Positions 1 to 5,806 are shown, numbered from the stretch's first letter. The stretch is 6,393 nucleotides of DNA from Candidatus Atribacteria bacterium (GCA_026390275.1 JAPLGF010000329.1:1-6393), one strand, 5' to 3'. A program made the numbers and translations. Notes: a model not told the origin generated them from the letters alone.

Positions 1-253
1 GGCCTAGTTGATGGAAAAAGAAAACTACTGAAAACCCAATTGGAAATCAATCTTTCGAACCAGTGAGATAAGACATACCACAATACCCCAAATGAACATT
101 CCTCAAGGAATCTCCCTCTTGGGATAAAGAGGAATCAGGGGGGATTCGATGTTCCCCGCGCCAGGTCAAGTACTTATATTTTCATCCCTTGATGGTGTCA
201 GGGGGTTGGCCTGGCATGGGGATCTATCATGGCACCAATGGGAGGTGAAGAAC
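1..253. other. Left-edge stretch without a recognisable gene
   Basis: I see no gene I can support here. The plus-strand frame starting at base 1 is open for 21 codons up to a TGA at 64-66, so it could be the C-terminal tail of a gene lying further left. It resembles nothing I know and could be chance. A short palindrome (CCTCTT at 115-120, AAGAGG at 127-132) and a longer inverted repeat at 160-215 lie in the rest. No T-tract follows either on the minus strand, so neither looks like a standard terminator for the rseC-family gene that ends at 254. Confidence 0.5.
160..215 (+). repeat. Inverted repeat, possible RNA stem
   Basis: GCCAGGTCAA at 160-169 faces TTGGCCTGGC at 206-215. Nine of ten positions are complementary as DNA, and the tenth is a G-U wobble if the plus strand is transcribed. 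This gives a possible 10-bp stem closing a 36-nt loop. On the minus strand the same position would be an A-C mismatch, so a plus-strand RNA is slightly favoured. No promoter or gene partner is evident, and the function is unknown. Confidence 0.35.
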
Positions 254-736
254 TCATTTCGTAAAAACTCCCTCACGTTTCTCGAGTTTTTTCTCCTTCG
301 AAGCAAAAGGACAGAGATTACATTTTTCTTCTTCTCTATACCCGATGACTGAATAATTGGGTTGGACCCGCTTATCCATTCTTTTGATGATCAGGACTGA
401 AATCACTGCGCAGGCAATGACCACCGGAATAATGATACCCAGATGAGGCGTGAACGATTTCACTACAAAATACGAACCCAATACCAGGATAAGGGGAAGC
501 ACATAGATCATAAACGCAATCTGGAGCGCAATCACGTCTTTCACTTCTACCAGGACGTCTGAACCTTCCGGAGCCGTGATGTCGTTTTTTGCGCAGACGG
601 TGTAAAAATCACTGGTGGAATCATCAATCAGCGACCCACTCAGGGCACAGTTTCCCTCACCACAACTGGTCCCTTTCTGCATTTTGACCCACGCCTGTTC
701 ACCCTCTAAGCGGATAACTTTCCCCGGTTTGATCAT
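254..736 (-). CDS. RseC/MucC-family (SoxR-reducing system RseC type) inner-membrane protein
   Basis: The 160-residue protein fits the RseC/MucC family: a small N-terminal soluble domain, two adjacent membrane helices (about residues 69-92 and 98-118) and a charged tail. The N-terminal part starts with the family-type opening MIKPGKVIRL and carries a cysteine-containing segment (C25, C30, later C48). A second pair, C139 and C142, sits in the C-terminal tail. In proteobacteria RseC modulates the sigma-E response and belongs to the SoxR-reducing system. Related proteins elsewhere occur near Rnf-type redox complexes, so a membrane redox role is an inference. I chose ATG at 736 because AGAGGTGA at 749-742 lies 5 nt upstream. 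An in-frame GTG at 745 lies inside that ribosome site and would give 163 residues. It follows the broken radC in the same direction with a gap of about 37 nt, probably on one transcript. Confidence 0.8.
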   Translation of the reverse strand: MIKPGKVIRLEGEQAWVKMQKGTSCGEGNCALSGSLIDDSTSDFYTVCAKNDITAPEGSDVLVEVKDVIALQIAFMIYVLPLILVLGSYFVVKSFTPHLGIIIPVVIACAVISVLIIKRMDKRVQPNYSVIGYREEEKCNLCPFASKEKKLEKREGVFTK

Positions 737-773
737 ACTTTTCACCTCTTTTTTTTTCCCAAAAACAGCAAGG

Positions 774-1130
774 TCATTCCTCGCTATTCAATATCCCTTC
801 TCCCTGAAAGCTAAAATAGGAGTTTTTCCCCACGATGATATGATCGATGACCCGGATCCCAATGATTTTTCCTGCTGCTACCAGTCTCCTGGTCACCGCG
901 ATATCATCGCGACTGGGTTGAATATTCCCGGAAGGGTGGTTGTGCACACAAATAATACCCGCTGCCCGGTCCAGGATGGCATCGACAAAAACCTCCCGGG
1001 GATGAACCAGGCTCTGATTCAAAGTACCGATAAAAACCACTTTTTTTTGAATCAGGTTCGCTGCTCCGTCTAAGGTCAGGGTAACAAAATGTTCCTGTTT
1101 TTTCTCTTTCAAATCAGTGACCAGAGTCAA
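774..1130 (-). CDS. RadC C-terminal fragment (complete JAB/MPN metalloprotease-like domain)
   Basis: The frame holds the whole RadC JAB domain in about 118 residues from a TTG at 1130. Family landmarks are QEHF, the IGTLNQSLVHPREVF block, HNHPSG with both zinc-ligand histidines, the SRDD segment supplying the motif Ser and Asp, and the terminal DHIIVGKN. All JAMM residues are intact, so the domain could fold and bind zinc if translated. The start is poorly defined. Family similarity continues upstream of the TTG for about three to five residues without a better start codon. No clear ribosome site precedes it, so expression would depend on coupling to the upstream fragment. Confidence 0.5.
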   Translation of the reverse strand: MTLVTDLKEKKQEHFVTLTLDGAANLIQKKVVFIGTLNQSLVHPREVFVDAILDRAAGIICVHNHPSGNIQPSRDDIAVTRRLVAAGKIIGIRVIDHIIVGKNSYFSFQGEGILNSEE

Positions 1131-1429
1131 TACGTCCGTCGCGAAGAGCGAGCGGGACCCATGCCCACAATCCCCGTAAGGGTGGAGTACTCTATATTTT
1201 CAAAATTTCTTTCTGCCATGACCAAAACATCAGCTGCCAGCTGAAAAACTCCTTTCCCTTTCGTTCCTTTTCCCAAAATAACGGCCAGAAGTTCCAGGTT
1301 GGAGAGAGCCCGTACCCCCAGCTTCTTCAGCTTCTCCCGGGGACGATCGTCAGGGGGAAGATCTTTAACTTTTCGCGATCTGGTTCCTTTCCGAAGGCTA
1401 TCCGAGTATGATGTCAAGGTGGTGATCAC
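1127..1429 (-). CDS. RadC N-terminal fragment (helix-hairpin-helix part)
   Basis: This 100-residue frame begins with GTG at 1429. An in-frame TAG lies a few codons further upstream, so it cannot extend much. RadC proteins usually begin close to the I/K-DLP block, which here starts at residue 20, so roughly 18 N-terminal residues are extra or a later non-ATG start is used. A weak AGGGA abuts the GTG. The last six residues are out of family. Its TGA (1129-1127) overlaps the TTG (1130-1128) of the C-terminal fragment, so coupled translation of two halves is conceivable. It is most likely a remnant. Confidence 0.5.
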   Translation of the reverse strand: MITTLTSYSDSLRKGTRSRKVKDLPPDDRPREKLKKLGVRALSNLELLAVILGKGTKGKGVFQLAADVLVMAERNFENIEYSTLTGIVGMGPARSSRRTY

Positions 1430-1464
1430 TCCCTACATCCGTGATGTGGATCCATTTCATAATT

Positions 1465-1493
1465 ATTATAAGATCTCCCGAGAAACTTGGAAA
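1465..1493 (-). promoter_or_regulatory. Probable sigma-70-type promoter for radC/rseC
   Basis: On the minus strand TTTCCA (1493-1488) and TATAAT (1470-1465) are separated by 17 nt. The -10 box is a perfect consensus and the -35 matches at four of six positions. Transcription would begin near 1458, leaving a leader of about 30 nt before the GTG of the radC remnant. The position between the divergent genes fits. Confidence 0.5.
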
Positions 1494-1551
1494 GAAAGGA
1501 ATGTTTCATACTACCCCGAAAAAACCAGCCTACGGCGTAAGTTGTTTTTTC

Positions 1552-1579
1552 TTGACATCATTTCTCATCGGTTTATAAT
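1552..1579 (+). promoter_or_regulatory. Consensus sigma-70-type promoter for the PP-loop gene
   Basis: TTGACA at 1552-1557 and TATAAT at 1574-1579 are both exact consensus hexamers with a 16-nt spacer. Transcription would start near 1586, giving an untranslated leader of about 158 nt before the ATG at 1745. That leader contains the hairpin at 1618-1678. The opposing minus-strand promoter lies about 60 bp away, so both transcripts leave from the same intergenic region. Confidence 0.75.
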
Positions 1580-1611
1580 ATGAGTGTTTTCATAATTTTA
1601 GTAGACAATAC

Positions 1612-1673
1612 CCCTCACCTTTTTCCCCCTTCTCTCAACAAAGCGGGGATAGGGAAAAAAAGAAGGGGATGAA
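1612..1673 (+). repeat. Degenerate palindromic intergenic repeat, copy A
   Basis: The stretch shares an ordered series of short blocks with 5716-5760 on the other strand: CCTCACCT, a C-rich run, TCAA, GGGG, AAAAAAGAA and ATGA, with gaps between them. Both copies are in non-coding DNA and are partly self-complementary. This resembles an eroded dispersed palindromic element, but the low complexity of the sequence makes chance similarity possible. Confidence 0.35.
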
Positions 1674-1678
1674 AAGGG
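1618..1678 (+). promoter_or_regulatory. Leader hairpin upstream of the PP-loop gene
   Basis: CCTTTTTCCCCCTTCT at 1618-1633 can pair with AGAAGGGG...GAAAAGGG at 1661-1678. This gives about 16 bp with one U-G pair and a 2-nt bulge (1669-1670), closing a 27-nt loop. The same 5' arm could instead pair with GGGAAAAA at 1652-1659 (8 bp), so two exclusive folds are possible. No U-tract follows, so it is not a simple terminator. It lies wholly inside the predicted leader. It may be a regulatory or stabilising structure, or only the palindrome of an old repeat. Confidence 0.4.
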
Positions 1679-1744
1679 ACAACGGTAGGGAATTTCTGTT
1701 CCAATTCAACCACTCAACATTATTTTCAAGGTAGGCGGAGAGGT

Positions 1745-2785
1745 ATGACTAAAGCCATTGCTCTTTTTTCCGGCGGGTTAGATAGTACCTTAGCCATAAA
1801 AATCATCCAAAATCAGGGAATTGAAATGATTGCCCTCCACTTCATCATCCCCTTTGACTACACCAAAAAACAGAAAGAACGCCAGTTAGCGGCCAGGAGG
1901 GTTTCTCAAAAGTTCGGAATCGAGTTTTTGGAAGTCCCTCTACGGGAAGATTTTTTAGATATCATCAAATCTCCCCGGTATGGTTTCGGGAAGAATCTGA
2001 ACCCCTGCTTAGACTGTAAGATCCTGATGCTTAAACGGGCAAAAGAAATCATGGACGAGAAAGGGGCGCAGTTTATTGTCACCGGAGAAGTCCTCTCCCA
2101 GCGACCAAAGTCCCAATTTCTGTGGGGGTTGAACATCATTGACCGGGACAGTGAACTCAAGGGGATTATCCTTCGACCCCTTACGGCCAAACATCTTCCG
2201 CCTACCGTTGCGGAACTCCAAGGGTGGGTCAAGCGAGAGGATCTGTATAATTTTTCAGGACGGGTTCGGAAACCCCAATTCGAACTCGCAGTGAAGTTCG
2301 GGATCACTGACTATCCCACTCCCGCCGGGGGATGTCTTCTCACCGATCCGTTATTTTCCCGACGGGTGAAGGATCTCCTCGATACCGGAACCCTCACCAT
2401 GGAGAATGCCGAGCTTTTGAAACTGGGACGGCATTTCCGGATCACTTCCTGGTATAAACTCATCGTAGGGCGTGATGAATCAGAAAATAATCTCCTCCTT
2501 CAATACGCAAAAAAGGGTGATGTCATTTTCCAACCTGAGAATGGAAAAGGACCCACTGGAATCGGCAAGGGATGCGTCGATTATTACGGTGAACAGATTT
2601 CCGGGGGGATCATTGCCCATTACACCAAATCCCCGGATCTATTGATTTCCATTCTGGAGAAGGAAGGTGAGGGCTCCAGGGAGAAAGTAATCCTCTGTGA
2701 GCACCTGAAGGAGGAAGAGGTGGCCCAGTTCCGTATAGAAACTCGAACGGTCCCCCCGGAGAAGACAGTGAATGACAAATTATAA
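1745..2785 (+). CDS. PP-loop sulfurtransferase (tRNA-thiouridylase-like) with C-terminal NFACT-R-type RNA-binding domain
   Basis: The 346-residue protein has an ATP-pyrophosphatase loop, SGGLDS at residues 9-14, typical of enzymes that adenylate a substrate before sulfur insertion. The PP-loop domain spans about residues 3-165. It includes NPCLDCK (C88, C91) and GEVLSQRP (114-121). A further cysteine, C197, lies in PAGGCLLT. One CxxC plus a distant Cys is the arrangement of [4Fe-4S]-dependent tRNA thiolases such as TtuA-type and archaeal ThiI-type enzymes. The segment at about 217-300, with VGRDESEN and GKGPTGIGKG, matches the NFACT-R RNA-binding module, so a tRNA substrate is likely. Annotation pipelines variously call such proteins ThiI-like or MnmA-like. 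The exact nucleoside is unknown. The start is ATG at 1745 with GGCGGAGAGG just upstream. cysK and larE follow in the same direction. Confidence 0.85.
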   Translation: MTKAIALFSGGLDSTLAIKIIQNQGIEMIALHFIIPFDYTKKQKERQLAARRVSQKFGIEFLEVPLREDFLDIIKSPRYGFGKNLNPCLDCKILMLKRAKEIMDEKGAQFIVTGEVLSQRPKSQFLWGLNIIDRDSELKGIILRPLTAKHLPPTVAELQGWVKREDLYNFSGRVRKPQFELAVKFGITDYPTPAGGCLLTDPLFSRRVKDLLDTGTLTMENAELLKLGRHFRITSWYKLIVGRDESENNLLLQYAKKGDVIFQPENGKGPTGIGKGCVDYYGEQISGGIIAHYTKSPDLLISILEKEGEGSREKVILCEHLKEEEVAQFRIETRTVPPEKTVNDKL

Positions 2786-2833
2786 ATGGTAAGTGGTTTG
2801 ACCAATGTCCCTGTTTCCCCAAAATCAGAACAA

Positions 2834-2864
2834 TTGAATTTATTCGCCATCCCTGCCATATAAT
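2834..2864 (+). promoter_or_regulatory. Possible promoter for cysK
   Basis: A perfect -10 box TATAAT lies at 2859-2864. The best -35 is TTGAAT at 2834-2839, with a long 19-nt spacer, so the promoter may be weak or use an activator. Transcription would start near 2871, about 34 nt before the cysK ATG. It implies that cysK-larE(-nadA) can be expressed apart from the PP-loop gene. Confidence 0.5.
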
Positions 2865-2904
2865 AGATAAGAAAAGAATACCTATCCAAAGGGAAGGGAT
2901 TATC

Positions 2905-3816
2905 ATGAAAATTGCGGAGAATATTACCAAGTTGACCGGTAACACTCCCCTGGTTCGATTAAAGAAAATCACCAAAGAATTACCAGGGATTGTGGTCGCG
3001 AAATTAGAGTATTTCAATCCCTGTGGGAGTATCAAAGACCGGATCGGGGTATCCATGATTGAAGAAGCGGAAAAAAATGGGTTTATCCAGAAAAATACCG
3101 TGATCATCGAACCCACCAGCGGGAATACCGGAATTGCCTTAGCCTTTGTCTGTGCTCAGCGGGGATATAAACTCATCCTCACCATGCCGGAGAGTGTTTC
3201 TGTCGAACGGCGGAAAATCCTCACCTGGTTTGGAGCCGAATTAGTCCTCACCCCCGCCCAGGATGGAATGTCAGGAGCCATAAAAAAAGCCGAAGAACTG
3301 GCGAAGGAACATGCTCATTCTTTCATACCCATGCAGTTTAAAAATCCAGCCAATCCGAAAATTCACCGGGAAACCACCGCAGAGGAAATCTGGCGGGATA
3401 CCGAAGGGACCATCGACATCCTGGTCAGCGGAGTGGGAACCGGGGGGACCCTTACCGGAATCGCGGAAGTGATCAAAAAACGAAAGCCTTCTTTGAAAGT
3501 GGTAGCGGTGGAACCAAAAAAATCCCCTGTACTATCGGGTGGGAAGCACACTCCCCACCGAATTCAGGGAATCGGGGCGGGATTTGTCCCGGAAGTTCTC
3601 AAACGCGAACTTATCGATGAGATCATCGGTGTTGAAGACGAAGATGCCTTCTCTATGGCAAAAACATTGGCACAGCTTGAGGGAATTCATGTCGGTATCT
3701 CCAGCGGGGCAGCGGCCTGGGCAGCCCGGGAAGAAGCCAAAAGAGAAGAAAACCGGGGAAAGCTCATCGTGGTGATCTTCCCCGATACCGGTGAGCGGTA
3801 TCTCTCGGTGTGGTAA
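2905..3816 (+). CDS. cysK: Cysteine synthase (O-acetylserine sulfhydrylase)
   Basis: This PLP-dependent enzyme makes L-cysteine from O-acetylserine and sulfide in the cytoplasm. The 303-residue protein shows the family landmarks in order: TGNTPLVRL (11-19), the PLP-binding lysine K44 in GSIKDRIG, the substrate loop TSGNTGI (71-77), the PLP-phosphate loop GVGTGGT (176-182), SPVLSGG, GIGAGFVP (222-229), the SSG serine loop (266-268) and PDTGERYLS near the end. It stops at SVW right after YLS, a few residues earlier than many homologues, without loss of a known catalytic residue. ATG at 2905 is preceded by AGGGA at a 6-nt spacing. The chain has no CBS domain, so it is not a cystathionine beta-synthase of the regulated type. 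larE begins 29 nt downstream. Adjacent sulfur-using enzymes suggest it feeds cysteine into sulfur transfer. Confidence 0.95.
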   Translation: MKIAENITKLTGNTPLVRLKKITKELPGIVVAKLEYFNPCGSIKDRIGVSMIEEAEKNGFIQKNTVIIEPTSGNTGIALAFVCAQRGYKLILTMPESVSVERRKILTWFGAELVLTPAQDGMSGAIKKAEELAKEHAHSFIPMQFKNPANPKIHRETTAEEIWRDTEGTIDILVSGVGTGGTLTGIAEVIKKRKPSLKVVAVEPKKSPVLSGGKHTPHRIQGIGAGFVPEVLKRELIDEIIGVEDEDAFSMAKTLAQLEGIHVGISSGAAAWAAREEAKREENRGKLIVVIFPDTGERYLSVW

Positions 3817-3845
3817 AAAAACATCTCCCGGCACGGAAAGAATCG

Positions 3846-4679
3846 ATGGAAAATACTCCCCTTATTGAACAAAAATACCAAACCTTAAGAAAAATTCTTT
3901 CCTTCTTCGGACGAATCGCGGTGGCGTTTTCCGGAGGAGTCGATAGTACATTCTTACTGGATGCCATCTCCGAGGAAGTGGGGAGGGAAAACACCTTGGC
4001 TGTGATCGCCTCATCCTTCCTGGTTCCTCTTCGTGAAACGAAACAGGCGCAAAAAATAGCCATCGATTTCGGAGTGCCCTTCCTCCTCATTGATTTCGAT
4101 CCGTTTCTTATTCCAGAGTTTGTCCAAAATCCTCCGGATCGATGCTACTGGTGCAAGAAAACCCTGTTCCAAACGATCCAAGGCGTGGCGAATTCCCAGG
4201 ACATTTCCACGGTTGTGGACGGAAGTAATATTGACGATGAGCAAGACTACCGACCAGGAATGAAAGCCCTGGAAGAACTTGGCGTCCAGAGCCCGCTGCG
4301 GAAAGCCGGACTCACCAAAACAGACATCCGAACGCTGTCCCGACAACACGGTCTATCCACCTGGAACCAGCCTTCCAGTCCCTGTTTGGCCACTCGCATT
4401 CCCTTCGGGACCCCGGTGACCAGGGAAAAACTGACCCGAATAGAGAATGCCGAAGCCGTTCTCCACCATCTGGGTTTCCCCATCTGCCGGGTGAGGGACC
4501 ACGACACCATTGCCCGAATTGAAATCCCATCGGAACAGATCACGGATTGTTTTTCCCCGGCGATAAGACACACCATCTCCGACCACTTGAAACAGCTGGG
4601 ATATCTCTATGTGGCATTAGAGTTGGGGGGATTTGTTTCTGGAAATATGAACAAAACCGTTCTGAAGGGATATGAGTAA
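3846..4679 (+). CDS. larE: LarE-family ATP-dependent sulfurtransferase
   Basis: LarE inserts sulfur into pyridinium biscarboxylate mononucleotide during nickel-pincer nucleotide (NPN) cofactor synthesis for lactate racemase and related enzymes. The PP-loop SGGVDS is at residues 29-34, followed by the family segment RCYWCKK (C100, C103) and SSPCLATRIPFG with C180. C180 corresponds to the sacrificial Cys176 of Lactobacillus LarE. Having C100 and C103 as well suggests the [4Fe-4S] version described for Thermotoga LarE, which would use the cluster to transfer sulfur rather than destroy itself. That is inference. I chose ATG at 3846 (277 residues, the usual length) because GGAAAG lies 5 nt upstream. 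The longer GTG start at 3810 overlaps the cysK stop and lacks a ribosome site. larB and larC are not in the window, so a different substrate cannot be excluded. Confidence 0.88.
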   Translation: MENTPLIEQKYQTLRKILSFFGRIAVAFSGGVDSTFLLDAISEEVGRENTLAVIASSFLVPLRETKQAQKIAIDFGVPFLLIDFDPFLIPEFVQNPPDRCYWCKKTLFQTIQGVANSQDISTVVDGSNIDDEQDYRPGMKALEELGVQSPLRKAGLTKTDIRTLSRQHGLSTWNQPSSPCLATRIPFGTPVTREKLTRIENAEAVLHHLGFPICRVRDHDTIARIEIPSEQITDCFSPAIRHTISDHLKQLGYLYVALELGGFVSGNMNKTVLKGYE

Positions 4680-4681
4680 TA

Positions 4682-4765
4682 ATGAAGGTAACTCATAAAA
4701 TATCCTTCCCAGGAGACTGGTCGTCTGGTGGCTGGGCGACGTGGGAATCTTATCTTTTCAGGTGA
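4682..4765 (+). CDS. Possible 27-codon tryptophan-rich upstream ORF before nadA
   Basis: An ATG two bases after the larE stop opens a 27-codon frame with Trp at positions 13, 18 and 21. Its TGA (4763-4765) lies inside the AGGTGA ribosome site of nadA. Such an arrangement could couple nadA translation to readthrough of this frame or of larE. No good ribosome site precedes it beyond the larE end, and no family is recognised, so it may be chance. Confidence 0.2.
   Translation: MKVTHKISFPGDWSSGGWATWESYLFR
4708..4736 (+). promoter_or_regulatory. Imperfect hairpin in the larE-nadA gap
   Basis: CCA-GG-AGAC at 4709-4717 faces GTCT-GG-TGG at 4723-4731 across a 5-nt loop, with an internal GG/GG mismatch. 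An alternative pairing joins CCCAG (4708-4712) to CTGGG (4732-4736). No U-tract follows, so it is not a terminator. It could affect nadA expression. I do not recognise it as any named riboswitch. Confidence 0.3.
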
Positions 4766-4770
4766 CTGCA

Positions 4771-5679
4771 ATGAATATTATGGAAAAGATTCAAAAACTC
4801 AAGAAGGAAAAAAACGCCATTTTTCTGGTTCATAATTACCAGCCCCCGGAGATTCAGGACATCGCCGATTTCCGGGGAGACTCCTTAGGGCTGAGCCTGG
4901 AAGCGAGTCAGACGACAGCGGATATCATCGTCTTTTGTGGTGTCACCTTCATGGCGGAAACAGCAAAAATCCTTTCACCGGAAAAAACGGTACTTATTCC
5001 GGAAAAAACAGCTGGATGCCCCATGGCTGATACCATTCGTTCCCGGGACCTGCAAAAAATGAAGAGCGAACATCCCGAGGCCCAAACCCTCTGTTATGTG
5101 AATACCACAGCAGAAGTGAAAGCAGAGTGCGATTACTGTTGCACTTCCGCCAACGCCGTAACCGTCGTCACCCAAGCTCTCACCCATGCCAAAGAAATTA
5201 TTTTTGTTCCCGATGCCAATCTGGCTGCTTATGTCACTCGTAAGACTGGCCGGACGTTCGTGACCTGGGCGGGATCATGCCCCGTCCACGCCGGAATCAC
5301 CCCCCAAGATATTCGACTCAGAAAAGTGCTTCATCCCACGGCAGAAATCATCGTCCACCCGGAATGCACTCCCGAAGTGATCGATTTGGCCGACCAGGTT
5401 CTTTCGACGGAAGGGATGTCCCGTTATATTCGACAATCATCCTCCCCCGAGTTTATCCTGGGAACCGAAACCGGTATTCTCTACCGTCTCCGACAAGAAA
5501 ATCCGGAAAAGATATTCTATCCCTTATCGACAGGAGCCGTCTGCCCAAACATGAAGAAAATTACGCTGGACAAAATACTGACCGCACTGGAAGAAATGAC
5601 GCATGAAGTGACCATTCCCGAAGATATCCAGAAACGGGCGGAACTCAGCATCCGGAGAATGCTCGTCTACCGCTCCTGA
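4771..5679 (+). CDS. nadA: Quinolinate synthase A (4Fe-4S)
   Basis: NadA condenses iminoaspartate with dihydroxyacetone phosphate to quinolinate, the first committed intermediate of de novo NAD synthesis. The 302-residue protein matches the Thermotoga maritima enzyme (298 residues) along its length. HNYQ (residues 21-24) and DIADFRGDSL open the first domain. The three cluster cysteines are C83 in AGCPMAD, C170 in SCPVH and C258 in AVCPNMK. CTSANAV and VHPEC supply active-site residues. A CDYCC segment (C120, C123, C124) adds cysteines beyond the three ligands. ATG at 4771 is preferred because AGGTGA lies 5 nt upstream and the N-terminus then matches the family. GTG at 4741 would add 10 residues without a good ribosome site, and ATG at 4780 is spaced too far. 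nadB and nadC are not in the window. It probably shares a transcript with larE. Confidence 0.96.
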   Translation: MNIMEKIQKLKKEKNAIFLVHNYQPPEIQDIADFRGDSLGLSLEASQTTADIIVFCGVTFMAETAKILSPEKTVLIPEKTAGCPMADTIRSRDLQKMKSEHPEAQTLCYVNTTAEVKAECDYCCTSANAVTVVTQALTHAKEIIFVPDANLAAYVTRKTGRTFVTWAGSCPVHAGITPQDIRLRKVLHPTAEIIVHPECTPEVIDLADQVLSTEGMSRYIRQSSSPEFILGTETGILYRLRQENPEKIFYPLSTGAVCPNMKKITLDKILTALEEMTHEVTIPEDIQKRAELSIRRMLVYRS

Positions 5680-5806
5680 TCTCTTTCTTCTTTCGATCAA
5701 CCCCGAAAAATGTGCTCATCTTTCTTTTTTCCCCACCATTGAGGGGAGGGGGAGGTGAGGCATTTTCAACCCTCGGAAACTACCAGGAACTGGCACGGTT
5801 GTCTAT
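5680..5806. other. Convergent gap between nadA and the cupin gene
   Basis: No gene or standard terminator is visible. TGATC (5677-5681, including the nadA stop) faces GATCA (5695-5699) across a pyrimidine-rich loop. CCCC (5731-5734) faces GGGG (5742-5745). Neither stem is followed by a T-run in the correct direction, so transcripts from both sides may overlap here or end by another mechanism. Confidence 0.4.
5716..5760 (-). repeat. Degenerate palindromic intergenic repeat, copy B
   Basis: Read on the minus strand, this stretch gives CCTCACCT, a C-rich run, TCAA, GGGG, AAAAAAGAA and ATGA in the same order as the plus-strand stretch at 1612-1673, but with shorter gaps. It lies between two convergent genes, a typical place for such elements. 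Confidence 0.35.

Larger units (their letters stand above)
774..1429 (-). pseudogene. radC: radC, disrupted by an internal deletion with frame change
   Basis: Two minus-strand open frames together make a RadC-family protein. The first (1429 to 1127) encodes the N-terminal helix-hairpin-helix part, including the conserved block around DLPPDDRPREKL and the GIVGMGPAR hairpin. It then runs off into SSRRTY and a stop. The second frame resumes the family sequence at ATDVLTLVTDLKEKKQEHF and carries the complete JAB/MPN domain with HNHPSG and the following S and D of the JAMM motif. Compared with RadC of Bacillus subtilis as I recall it, about 26 residues of the linker and helix after GPA(K/R) are missing, and the frame changes at the junction near 1140-1160. 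A single indel would not explain this. A deletion of roughly 77-79 nt would. RadC is a JAMM-domain protein whose old DNA-repair label is not well supported. The divergent promoter region lies just upstream. Confidence 0.75.

Noticed and set aside
137..156. GGGGA...TCCCC around a TTCGAT-like loop, similar to a tRNA T-arm
   Set aside because: The loop length and sequence do not match a T-loop on either strand, and no acceptor, anticodon or D arms could be built around it.
615..1073. Plus-strand open frame of about 150 codons
   Set aside because: It is antisense to the RseC-family gene and the RadC JAB domain, both of which show clear family motifs.
1127..1160. Programmed frameshift joining the two radC halves
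   Set aside because: A simple frameshift would not restore the roughly 26 missing linker residues, and no slippery run lies at the junction.
1299..1583. Plus-strand open frame of 94 codons over the radC start and promoter region
   Set aside because: It runs antisense to the RadC N-terminal coding region and then through the promoter boxes; its translation resembles no family and it has no ribosome site.
3810..3845. Longer LarE with GTG start at 3810
   Set aside because: It overlaps the cysK stop, has no ribosome site, and adds 12 residues not expected in LarE. ATG 3846 has a good site and gives the family length.
4680..4770. NAD-sensing riboswitch ahead of nadA
   Set aside because: Although the gap has a hairpin, I could not match the paired-domain layout of the known nadA-associated RNA, and the 91-nt space is largely taken by a short open frame.
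5680..5806. Bidirectional intrinsic terminator between convergent genes
   Set aside because: The visible stems are short and the T and A runs are on the wrong side of the stems for both directions.
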